From Cristatella mucedo (lineage: Eukaryota; Bryozoa; Phylactolaemata; Cristatellidae): a DNA stretch of 60,000 bases. The position numbers were made by a program, and so were the translations under genes. The stretch spans positions 3,216,501 to 3,276,500 of the forward strand of contig WPIO01000017.1 of the NCBI GenBank assembly GCA_009760855.2, written 5' to 3'. Of the stretch, positions 42,422 through 55,600 are shown one piece after another; the first letter of the stretch is position 1; each line of letters begins with the position of its first letter. A model generated the notes under the pieces. It was not told the origin of the DNA, ran no database searches, and saw nothing but the letters and a program-made list of their open reading frames with translations.

Positions 42422-45400
42422 CAGAGAGACAGAGAGACAGAGAGACAGAGAGACAGAGAGACAGAGAGACAGAGACAGAGACAGAGGAACGCTGCGCCGC
42501 TCCCGTGCGACCTCACAGGGCTGCCTGCCTGCTTATTCAGCGCTAGTGCTGACGGGACAGCAGCTTAAAAGCTTCGAAAAACTGCGAGCGAATCGGTGTG
42601 TGGCCGTTAACGAGGCGCCTGCAGCAGCGTCAATATCGGGCCAGCCAGCACGGCTCAACTCCCAAAAAGTGCCAGCAGCCAGAACACGGGCAACGGCATC
42701 TGCTACAGAATTGCTGGATGTGATAGCAAATGTGTGGAAAGCCAAAATAGACTGGCCTGCCTGTGGTGCCACTGACAGCTGATGCCTCGGGAAAATGTGT
42801 GCTCAGCAACATATTACTTCCCTCAGACCTGCACGGGCTTCCCATCAAGCAAAGCATCGACTTGAAGGTTTTGTAACTCACTTGTAGGTACTTTCATTCC
42901 CTTGCTCAAGCCAAAATATCAGAACCACTCCCCAACCAGCCTAGACTTTGTACCTCCTACTCTTCTGACTCAAATCGTCAAGCTATGCCTCCAACCAATC
43001 TCAAATCCTGTACAGACTGTGCCTTTAGTTCATATGATCCCAAAGCCTAGATCTTGCTCCTGACTGACGTCACGACAGCCACTAACTTAACGAAATTTAA
43101 AAAGAAGCAGAAAACGAACTTGTTTCTCTAAGCATTTGGCTGTTCCTTGTGGATTGCCTTTCGTGTACTCATGTGTACTGACACTGTGCATGTTAACACA
43201 AACCACATTATGCATGCTGACACTTTGCATGTTACCACAAACCAAATAATGCCTTTGGCATTGCACATGTCACCGCTAACCATTTGGTCAAGCTTCCTTA
43301 CCAGCATATGTAAAGTGCCTACAAAGAGATTAAGTTCGAAGAGGGCATTACACAAATGTATTGGTATTGTTATTATTATTATAATTAACGTGAATGAAAT
43401 GCTAAAGTAATTAGTAATTAGGGAGTATTTTAATTAAGTATTAGTTTTTTATTATTATTAGTATTATTAATTAGTATAATTAGTATAATTAGTATTAGTA
43501 TATTAAGTATTAAGTATTTTAATTTAATTATTATTTTAATTTAATTTTAATTATTATTTTAATTTTAATTAATTAATTTAATTAAGAAGTAATTAGGGTT
43601 GATGAGTCCACAGAAGGGGCTTACACAGCTCAGACGGGATCGATGCAGCTAAGATTACGCTTTCCTTCGTCAGAATCATGCTATGCTAATTTACGAACGA
43701 TGCTGGTCGCCCTCCTAACAGCATTCAAAAGACTCTTGCTGACTTCCACGAGTCAAATGCAGCTGCCACTCAGTGACTAAGAATGTCAGCACAGAATCTT
43801 CCATTCTGCCTTTTTTATGCACCCGGCACAAGTCATGCCGAGTTCATAAAAAACGAAGTGCTGTGACCATTCTCTTATCTGAGCGCAGCGCCAAAGCTCA
43901 CAAGCAGAACGAAGCAAAGTGAGCACCGCACTTGCGATGGATACAAAAGCTCAGGTTACAGGCAACACGGCTTAAACGAAGAGGCTAAAAAAAACATGCA
44001 GACGCCACCCTGAGCACAACCAGTGAGCATGTGCTGGCTGCAGCAGAGATTCCAAGCTGGTGAGACCGCCTCTGACCACGTGTCATGCGGCAGCAGAGCC
44101 GAGCAGCTGGCCACTACTGCTGCAGAGCCGACAGTACCCCGGGGCAGCAAAGTGGCTCACTAAAGATGTGGCTCATACCTCGATTTCTCGCCTGTGCTCC
44201 TTCTGCAAGCGTGCCAGCTCTTTTGCATGCTCTTTCTGCAGCTTTGCTTTCTCTGCATTCTTCTCGCTTGTCAGCCTCATTTCTATAAAGTCAGGGCACA
44301 GAGTGAATATAATGAGAACCTGCACAAATGTAACCGTGGTCCTGTCACTAGTAAAAAACGAGGATCCTTCAAAAGCCGAACCGTGTTTTTCGCAGCCAGC
44401 CACTAGGATACGAAGTAGTATGGCACCGGCCAACGACCTTGCAATGCCTCGAAACGAACTTCTCGTGGGCAGAATGGCAAACCAAAAACGAAGGGCATGA
44501 CACAATAGACGTTTTTCAGCATTGTAAACAGCTCATATTCACGATAGTGATAATTTTAGATTGTTTGTACAGCACTCTTAGAGAACTTAATCGCAGCAAG
44601 AGAACCGGGACCCGAGGATTAACGGCATTAAGGATTAACAGCATTAAGGGTATCAAGCATTGAAAAGTAAACTAGTATCATGCTTAGGCCAGCATGCTGA
44701 GGCGAACATGACGACACTTGCAGCCACCGGTGAGTAAGATCTATGGCTTGAAACATGCACCGACTCATTCACAGCTAATGCACGAAATGCCCAAACGACG
44801 ACCTAGAAAACTAGACGAGTTCGTCAAGGCAACGGGAAAGCTAACTGGACCAGAAGCATGTTTAGACGAGATTTACATCGTGGAAGGGTATCTCATGTAG
44901 TTAAAATAGCCACAAGTGAGTGGCAGAATTTCGATGCACATGACAAGGTTTCAATTTAATATGATGGAAGGCGAGATGGCACGATGCTGACTAGTGAGTG
45001 GTTCGAGAGCACATTATAGGAGCAAGGAGGTCGAATCGGAGCCTGGCGCCGGCGAGTGAAGTGACCTGTAGGCCTGATCGAGGATCTTAAAATCGACTAG
45101 CTGCATAATAGGAAGTCACTTAAGCTAACACATAAGTGGTGTTATGTCAGAGTCATGCCATTGACGACAGACCAAACAAGCCATTGAGTTGTGCAATAGT
45201 TGCAGACGATCAAGGGCACAGCCGCGGCGTTCTGAATAAAGTGAATGGCATAATGGCATGTCTTCTCTATATATATATGTCTATATGTCTCCTCTCTATC
45301 TAAATGGCATGTCTTCTCTAAGTAGGCCCGATAATGGCGATTGCCTTTAGGTGAAATTCAGCCGACTTGACCGTTCGGAAGATATGTGCTCGTCTAATGA

Positions 45401-46573
45401 GAAGCTGTCCCGGTATAATGAAGCGTTGGGGATTTGAGGTGAAATGCGAAAATAATCATGTAATATGGCAAGTGCATTCGTTTGTCCATGTGTACCGGTG
45501 TGTGCCGGTGTGTGTGTGTGCGTGTGTCCGCGTGCGCGTGCATGCAAACAAAACACAAGCACACGTTCATGCAGCCGCTGCTGCTGCTGCCAGACTCTCC
45601 GCAGCGATTATGTAATTCTGCAGTGTCATGCATCGAAAGTTGTGGCCAGGAAGCGGCAAGGAGAAGGGGCGGGCAGCTCGAGCTCCATACATACTGAGGT
45701 CATCGATGGCGACCTGAAGCTGCTGCTCGTGCTTCTCCTTCAGCTCGTCGTCGTGCTCGTGAAGGCTGTTCTGGTACTCGATATTAGCCTGGGTCTTGAA
45801 CGTGTTAAAGGCGCTCTGAAGAAAGTCTACCTCGGACCGCAGGCGTGCTGCAAAAGCCGTTCGGGAGCGGCTTGCGGCCCGCAGCACATGCAGGGATCGG
45901 TTAGTCGCGCACCGCTTTCAGCCAAGTAAGCAAGAAAGCTCGAGATCGGCTATGTTTGGGCACGGGATCGTCGCATCTCTCCCTAGGCAGTCAACGAGAC
46001 AGCGACAGCACCTGGCCTACACGATCAGGCTGGACCCTGAGAGTTTGGGTGGCAGCCATATCACACATTACCCGATAGCAATGCTGGAAGCATTGCAGAT
46101 GCAGCAGCAGCAGTGGCTACATGCACTAAGCCAACTAGCACAGGCTTTGCGTATGTGGCAATCATACACGGCAGCTCAAGTGAAAGTTTCCTCGCAGTGG
46201 CCAAAGCTTGCTCAAGTTACATGCCGTGGTGATCTACATGGCAGCAGCAGGGCGGCAGCCCAACTTTAAATGGCCAGCGAGAGTGTGCTGCAGCTGCGGA
46301 TACAACTGCTGATGCGATAATTAATGCAATGTCCAGTGCCAGCCTGCAGCCTTGTGTGCTCAGGCCACCATTAGCTACCTAAGACTGCTGCCAATCACTA
46401 TACAGCACCCTGGATCGAGAAATCGGCAGGGCATGCGCTGTAGTGCAGCAAATTCAAATCTCCCTTTCCCGCCTCTCTATACTCTCTCTGTCCCTGTCTC
46501 ACTCTGACTGTCTCCCTGTCTCTCTATCTCTATCTCTGTTTCTCTGTCTTCATCTCACTCTCTCTCCCCCCTC

Positions 46574-46628
<55 letters not shown>

Positions 46629-49600
46629 GCAGGTTGAAAGTAGGAGAATGCTGTGGTTACCGACGTTGCACTGACAGTTAGGCTGGGGGGCTGAACCCAT
46701 TGCCCCCAGCAATCGAGCATTTCAACAGTAATCTGCCTTTCACACGCTGCCCCCACCTCACCCCCAGCGAGCCACTTGCGTGATGCAAAGACATTTTTTC
46801 CACAGCCATCGAGCTTGAGGTCGGCACTCTCATCTAGCCGAGCACTTTGCTAAGAAAGTGCAGATCAATTTCCTATTCTGCCAGGTGCAAGTCACCTCTT
46901 TGTAGCAGAACATTGCTGCCATAGCCGGAACATCTTATTCGCTTGGCAACCAGTGGTGGCCATGTCTGCGGCTTCCTTTGCTCAACCCAAGATCAGTGAC
47001 CATACACGGCTAAAAGAGGGGCCACAACAATGCCCGCATTAGCCTAGGTGACTGAGCAAGCAATTCATGTCGAGTCACGGGAGGACTGTGCAAATGCTTG
47101 CTTGCATGCTTCACCGAGTAGTGCACGGCTTGAGGCATTAGCACGAGCAGGTTCTAAGGGCCGTGAATACAAAAAGACCCACGTAAGGGTACACAGCAAG
47201 CAGAGTGGGGAGCAGCTGTAACGACATGGAAACCCGAGGAAAGGCGGCAGCTGCAAGAAAGATGCAGCACTCAAGCATGTGTGGATGTGGTAAAGCTCCC
47301 ATTGGGAGGGGCAGGGGTAATTTTTGCCATTAGACCGTCAACGGTTCACTTCAAGATGCATTTGGTGTAGCAGGCCTGCAGGTGCAGGTGTGAGCTCACC
47401 TAAGATACTGGAGTTTCGGAGAGCATTGCACGAGAACGAAGTTTCCGCTACGATGTACAGCCGAGCGGGTGAATCACCCATATTCAAAGGCCACCGATTT
47501 TGGTCCTAGCACAAGAGCTATTTAGTGTACAGACTTCCTGACCGGTTCAGCTAACCTGGAAAACGACCGATAAGCTCCGGATCAGGTTCAAAACTGCTCT
47601 ACAAAAATGTACCACCGTGATAGCAGACAAATTTGATTCTCTAATGAAAGCACAGCTACATGGTGCACATGCTACACTGGTATGCTTGCACATTTTTATC
47701 GTGGATCATCCTGAATCTGACAGAGCATAGTACACACGTACACGCGCATCCACCACTCACTCATCCATTCGGCATTATACAATGCTGTACTTACAAGTAA
47801 GAACAAACGGAGATAGGGCTGCAAGACGAAAGGCTGCTGTACAACACGTCTGCACAAAAGAAGTAGCCTGTGAAGTAGCTGGTGTAAGCAGTTTAGTTCT
47901 TACGGCTACATGCACGTGGCTACATGCCGAACAAACTTAAGATGGGCCACTGAGGAATAGTGAGTGAGCAAATACCTATCGTGGAATCTGTCTGAACCTT
48001 GGCATTCTCCATTTCGCGGTCGTGTGCTTCCTGTAAACGCGCCACGTCCTCAGCTTGCCACTCTTTCTGCTGCCGCAGCGTTTCATCGTGGTCTCTCCTT
48101 AGCTCTTCTATTTTATCCCTGAGAAGCTCAGCGGCCTGCGAACAATAGGAAGACAGGGCTGAATCAACTCTTGCTACCACTTTGCCCTCAATTGGTTTAT
48201 TGCATTTACTGCATTTCAAGGGCAGCTTGTGAAAAGGCACGAACAAGAGAAGAGATGTAAAACGGCTGCTCAAGGAAACAGCTACCAAAAACACAACTTC
48301 GACATACACGATTGATAAAACCCAACAATGAGGCGACAGAACATCATTGGAGAGCCATTGAGGAGGAAATTTCATGCTCGGCAGGCCTGCCGGTGAAATG
48401 TTACAAATGTTGCTCACTCAAAGGTAGAGATTGCAATCTATGCATCCATCTAAAATATCCTGCTAAAATATCCTGCTAAAGACAGCCATCATCAACAATC
48501 TCCATCAACGATTCAAGCGTCAACGATCTCTGATTCTGGCGTCAACGATCTCTGATACATGCATCAACGATTTTTGATACAGGCATCAACGATCTCCGAT
48601 TCAGATATCATAAACGATCTCTGATTCAGGCGTCATGAGCGATCTCTGATTCAGGCCCAACGGGGCACGGCTGCTCTTAATGTAGCTGAGTGGCCGCAGC
48701 ACCCACAGTCTCGACCCACCACCAGTTCTCTCAGTTCAACATTCTGCTAACTGTCTTGCCTTGACGCTCGGTCTGCCGGTGACAGATGCTCTAGTGCAGC
48801 AAGTCCAACACATGAAAATGCATTCAACAGCCGATGCAATGTTGCTGCTTTGCTCCTGCTGTCGATTCTGTCCTTTAGTTCCAGCCGTTGCTCACTGCAA
48901 CTTATGGCTTAGTTCATCGTCGTTGCTACCCCTGCCTTGTTTTTCTCTTCGACTCTGCTATTTGAGGCACAGACTGCTGGTCACCATTTATATACATCCA
49001 AGGCTACCTGTGCTTTGGAATGGCCAATAAAAACTCTCTAGCACGATCGCTTCATTAGCACAGTTATGGAGATCTAGATGGAAGATGCTGGATGGAGATG
49101 CTTGTTAAGAGTAACAGTATACACCGACCCAACTAGCTTCAATGAGCAAAAGTATTGCTTCTCGGCGAGTCGCTCGTCTCCTTCGTTCGACACATGACCT
49201 TTCTTTAATTCATAGCCAACTTGCACAGAAATCTAAAGGATTTAGAAGAATCTGGCGGGTGCCTGAGGAGCCTGAGTGGCCGTTAGTAATACTGGGCGAC
49301 AATTCGGCAAACACAGGCAAATGCTTCTCGGTCGAGCCAAGACTAGGCTCCACCGAAGGTAAGTGTGGTACACGTCGGTCCTCCGAGGTACAAACAACCG
49401 AGCTGTTCCGACGAGTACTCATAACCTCCGAGGGACACAGCGATCCTGTCACCACCCTTTCCTCACTGCCAAAATTTAGGCAAAGCCTACAGTCATGAAC
49501 TTAGGCCGGCTAAGAAAGGCGGCAAAGCAGGAGGGAAAGTCATGGCGATACAGAGGCTCGCGAGTGGGGCAATGGAGCTATCCAAGCGGCAGGCGATCCT

Positions 49601-52600
49601 CCACTTCCTCGTCCTCTTCCTAATGGCACCACCCAGTGTGGTTTCCGGCCTGTCCGAGTTTTTTGGGGGGGGGGGTGGGGGTGGGCAGAATTTCCTGCAT
49701 GCAACAGCTCAATAAACTGCCGTGCCCAGCAATCTACGAGCCAGAACGGAAGGCAAGCAGCCCGCTGCCAAGTTAACACCTCCTCACCCATCGAGGAGGT
49801 ATCTGGTCGACGACAGGACATTTACCCGGCGCCCTAACTGCGACCACCGACTGGCGGCAATAAGTGGGTCGTGCCGAAAAAGAAGAAAGCCTCGAATGAT
49901 GTGCTTGGCGACATCGGTTATGGGGGAAAATAAGAGCATGAGAAGTCAGCCTAAGATTAATAAGCAGAACTTACAGGTTGGCCATAGAGTCCGCCAGCTG
50001 ACTTACGGCAGCCGTGTCACGCACAACTCTCATCTCCAAAGAAGCCAAATGTGATGCGGCTTTTAACTTTTGGCAACCCAGCCATTCGAGTCACACGACA
50101 CTGCCTGACCAGAGCACTTCAAGAGAGATACAAAGTCTGATGGCCACCCCATTGCCTGGGACCATGGCCTATCGGAATGCCAGCCCATCAAAACCGTGTA
50201 AAACCATAAGTAGGGCCCAAAAGAATACAGTGCAGCAAACTGCAAGCTACACTGCAACATCTGGCAGAGCAGACCTTTGCCTTAGCCTGCTGGTACTTTG
50301 TTTCACCTGCTTACCAGTACGGTCTGCTGGTATTGACATTTAAGGTGGTGCACACCAATAGCATGCTTACCTAAGAATGCTGCATCGCTAATTGACTCGC
50401 TGTTCTGTCAAATTACAGCTAAGCAGTGTGGGCAACTTGAGGGGATGAGTCAAACTAAAGAAGCTGCTAGCGATCAGCATTAAGCCAACGACAGCCTAAG
50501 TGCAAGCAAGACCAGTGAGCATTCAAAAACTAGCTGACTGGCACTGGCGGTCTCAGAGACCTTCAAGCGAACCAAAAGAGCCTGACCTGCTCACACAGCA
50601 TGAGGCAAGTTACTTATGGATCACGAAAAATCGTGTGTGGACTGCAGGCTATACAATGCAGATAGCTTCATACTTTACTAAGGAATCATTTGAAAAGTTT
50701 GTGGCATTAATTTGACCAAGGCACTCTAGGAGTAAATGACACACTGTCAGCGCTGTAGCACCTGCTTCCGTGTCCGGTTGTGGTCGAGCCTCTCTTCCTC
50801 TAAGAACAGGCTAAGATCGGCTACTTGCTGCTTCAAGTCCTCAAGTAGCTGCTGTCTGAAACCGGAACGCATGTCTTACAGTCAGGACAATGCTAGAGTC
50901 TGCTTTAGCTGGTTATGACACACCATAGAAGTACTGAAACGTTGGCATGCAATATTGGCCAGCTTATGACTGCTCAGATATTATCAGTGGTTTCTGAATT
51001 ATAAAGATTAATAACAGGTTATGGCATAATCTACAGTTAGACAGCTTATTAAGAAAAACTCATGCATTGGCCAGTAAGTTGTGTATCGGGCTTTCAATAA
51101 AGTTGTCTGCTATGGGTGTTGCTCGATACCTGTAGCCCTCTATGGCTGTCTGCATAGACTGTTAGATACAAAGGGCGTGAATTATAATATCGAGTTGTAG
51201 GCACTCTCTATAGCCACCGTGCATAGCTCATGCCGGAATGACAGCGGGCATCGAGGCGACATGCACGACTCGCTAGTCGTGCTTCCAGGCACTGGCTTCA
51301 TCAGTTACATGTCGAGCGTCGGCAAGGACTATCAACATGCCGAGCACCGTCTCTGCTGCGGCCCAAGAACATCTGTGCAGAAGCTGCTGTAGGGCGTTTG
51401 TAACAGTGGTGCAGTTAGACCGCAAACACAGTCCATGTACTGCTACTCACTGCAGCAGCTGCTACTGCCAAGTGCTGGCTCAATGAACCACTAAGGGCAC
51501 ATAGACAGCCAGGATGGGCTCAAGAATAGCTGGAGGATAATGCTGATGCAGGGGGTATTCATTCCCTAACAGAATCGTGTCAGCTTCATGCAGGGCTACG
51601 TCTTCCCGGAACTCAGAAAAGCCTCTACCCTTTTCGAGAGCATTATAAATAAAGCAACGAATGCATTCACAATAATAATAACACACTTGATAAAGCGCCT
51701 TCTGAGAACTCAGTCTCTTTCTACTCACTTTGTATTCGCTGCAAAGGAAACACGATGGAATGGTTAGTAACAGCATACTTGATACACAACATGAATAACA
51801 TGGCTAGGGGTGACACGCACAGGGTCAGCATGCAAGTGTGGTTAGTGGCAGCATGCAAAGGTGTCAGGATGCATATAGGACGAATCACAGGGACCCACTA
51901 AATGCTGTGCTAAGCAAGTGCATTTAGGGTTCTTTTTAAATGTTGTCAAGTCAGGAAACGTCGTGACGCAAGTCGGGAGTGAGTTCCAGGCTTTGGGAGC
52001 ACACGAACTATATGCACGGTCTCCGAAGGATTTGAGGTTTGTACGAAGTATAGGTAAGCAGTTGAATTCCAAAAAGTGGGTGGTGCGATGTTTAGCCTGG
52101 GGGGAGTAGATCTGATAGGTAGGCTGGAGCCAAAAATTGAAGGGACCTAAAAGTGAGTGGTAAAATCTTGAAGTGGATGCATTACTTGACTGGTAGCCAG
52201 TGCAGGTCGGTGAGAAGTGGTGAGATGTGGCAACTGGGACGCTCATGACAGACAAGCCTGGCTGCAGAGTTTTGCACCGGCTGTAAGCGCCTGATTGCAC
52301 AGACCGGTAGGCCTAAAAGCAGTTAGTTACAGAAGTCAAGACGGGATGTCACAAATGCATGGACCAACTTGGATGTGGTATCCCTGTCTAAACAAGCCCG
52401 AATTTTATTGTGACTATTATGAGTTTTGAACTAAGCATGTTTGAGTCATACAGTACACGTGGTCGATGGGAAATCGCTGATCTCGTGATAAACACGGTTA
52501 CAGCCTGAGCAACAAGTGCAAGCTGCCATGTTACATGAACGAAACTCAGGTTAGTGCTTCGATCAGCCGTGAAGTGCCAACACAAGGTAGTTGATGATAG

Positions 52601-55600
52601 CATGATGAGATGATGGTAGCTAGAGATGGTAGCACTGAGAAAAGGGCAAAACAGGTACAGAGTAATATGGTAAGCAGAGCAATGAGAAATGCTTGAATGC
52701 AGGCTCAGCCGGGCACACAATAAAAAATGCCAAATATTTCCACGACGGGCTAATAACATCGTATCTGCAGACAGAAAAGGAAAGAGAAGAAAGTGCACAA
52801 ACAATGGCTAAGTGTTTACTGCGCTGTTGACAACTATCTCAATACCTTACGAGATATCTGGTCTTTGTGATGCCACGATGAAATCACACGTGCAATTCAA
52901 CTGCTCACTTAATAACCTACTAAGCTTCTATTAGCGATAAACTACTGAAAATGCACAGTTTTAAAAAGTCCATTTAGCTTATAAACATTATTTCCAAAGA
53001 AACCAATAGTCTGTAAGAAAAGTAATGAGTTGCATGACCTCTTTGAGAGTCGGAAACAGGGCTGAAATTCCTTAGATATTTGGCTTGCAGCTGCTTCATA
53101 CCCAGAGTTCTGCAAAAGAGTGCAAAGCAAACCACACGAATGCCTGCCTGCCATCTGCGGTTGCAATAGTGTGATAGAGATGTATTGTATTGTGTCTCCA
53201 TTTACAACTCCACACGTCACAAAGACTAAGTGGGTGTTACACTGAGAGTTTTTTTAAAGAGGACTCAAAGCCTAAGTGGCTGTCGGTATGCATGCAGTAC
53301 CTAATAGACTACATCGCAACAACTAGAAAGAAAGTATGAAGCATAGCTGAGTCACGAGAGCAGTTGAGGTAGTGAGGAGCACGAAGTAGTAGGATGGCTG
53401 AAAAGGATGTGCCGCAGTCGGCAGCAGGACAATCTATGCCGTTGCAAGAGAAAGATATAATGATGTTGTCAGAAAAAAGAGGCAATGGTAGTGACCAGCA
53501 CTATGAACCAACATTTTAGCCAACGAGCACTTTAAAGATGACGTACTTTTAGCATCGTGCCAGCCAGCAAGTGAGATGTAATAACAAAAAGTACAAGTGT
53601 ATTGCACCATACAAAAGCTAGACCTCTTATTAAGCCCTTAACATATACTAGAAAGGAAGCATCTCTTCTGATTGGTGTTGTCAGCATCGACGATTTCAGA
53701 AAGCGCAAGCATGTAAAGACAATGCCCACGGGCGGAATGTCACGAAGAGCAGGTAATTTTTGGTCCCCCTTTTAAAAGTTCTTAAAGACAGGGGATAACT
53801 CGCGAGGTCAGCTTCTGTAGCAGATTGTAGGCTCTGCGAACAGAGAAACTCTTGGCACGGTCGTATATGATTTGAGGCTGGCTAGAGGCATAGATTAAAC
53901 CAGAGTCAAAGAAGAGGGAAAATGTGCGCAGGCTGAAGCCGGAGGCCACAAGTAACGTAAGCTATGACCTCGCTTGCAGGTTCCGCTTGCTGCCATGTGC
54001 ACACATTTACATGCAGGTCCATGTACATGCAACAAAGAAGCAAGATAAAACATACATCTCGGGGTCAATGTGAGGTGACTGAGACTTCTTCTCCGAGTGA
54101 CTAGGGTTAAAGAATTCATCCTTCAGCGTGACTCTCAGCTTCTGCTTTGACCTCGCAAGAAGGAACCCGGGTGCGACTTGTATTAATGACTGTGTCACCT
54201 GAAAAACAAATCCTAGAAATTTGTATGACATGAGAACAGAACTGTCGAGCTTTAAGCTACTGTCAAACAATTTAATGAATAGTTTAGAGTGCTGCTACGT
54301 TGTGGGCAAATCAGTTAGCGTTCCAAACTATTTTGTACGAAGAGCTGAAGAGATGAGCTCGAATCCTGATAGCAAGGTGTTGATAGGTATAAACACCATA
54401 CCATGGCCAACGAGTTCAATGTGCTTACGAGCTAATGTGGTAAGACATAAACCTGAAAGGTGTAACAAGATTAGTAGGCCACGTGATGATCACAGCACCA
54501 TCATCGAGCAAGTCCATATTGAATTACTATTTCGTTGTTTCGAGAATGACTGCTGCATCCAAAACCGATTTTTCATTATAGCTCAGCTGATAGCCTCATC
54601 ATTGTTTACAATGCCTTGATCCGGCTGGCTCGCAATTGAATGTTGCTCAGTATTAAACGTTGACATGCAAGGCAACTAGAGACAAATGAGGTAGCCACGA
54701 AGCTCCCACCGATTAAGCTCAAATTAGGGCAGGTAGAAAGGAGGTTGACATCGCTCACTTGTCATAGAGATGATGCCCCTCGGACGATGGAAGAGAAGCA
54801 GATTTATATGTGGATCAGGGCTGGACATTCAGCTGGTGCTCTGAACGACATACATACATGCCTCTTCTCCTGCTACATAGGGCTATAACACTACTCGAGA
54901 GACAGGGCTCGGCATTTTATCAGATCAGAGGCTGAAAGCCGAGCAGCACTGTTGGACAGCTTGATGGAAAGCCGTGTGCAACGCGAAAGGGATCGATTGG
55001 GTAGGCTATAAAAAAAAAGAAATGCCAGAGAAACTACTAAGGAGTGAAAATTTAAATTGGTCCTCATTTATCTAAAGTATACGCACATAAGTGGCATAGG
55101 CCCAGACATGCACGTGCACAGACGCTAGAGCTTACAGATGGCCGAGTAAATGCATACCCACACACACGCACGCATGCACACACACACACACTCACACAGA
55201 CCCCTGCAGACACACACGCGTGCACACACACCTGCGCACGTGCACGCACACACACACACAAACACAAACACGAAAACACACACACACACACACACACTTA
55301 CATACACAAGTGCACATACATGCCGTTGCAGAGCTATTGCGGCCTCGAGCGAAAGCCACGGCGCCATGCTTCAAGCCCAAGGGACGGCACAAGCTCGAGG
55401 AATGAGGAGCGCTGCAACGATGCAATTACAGAGGTGAGCACGGAATGGGATAAAATGGTGCGCGTCAGCCAACGGGCGTGCCATTCTCGACGACGGCGGG
55501 CATTTGGATCTAGACGAAGCCAGTTAGCCAGCAGTGACCTCCTCGTCTGTAGGCATGCAACAATAATAATAATAATAATAATAATGCACTTGATGCAAAA

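Noticed and set aside
55064-55437. Thr/His- and Val/Cys-rich frames
   Set aside because: They come from (CA)n and (GT)n repeats. The same applies to 45347-45697.
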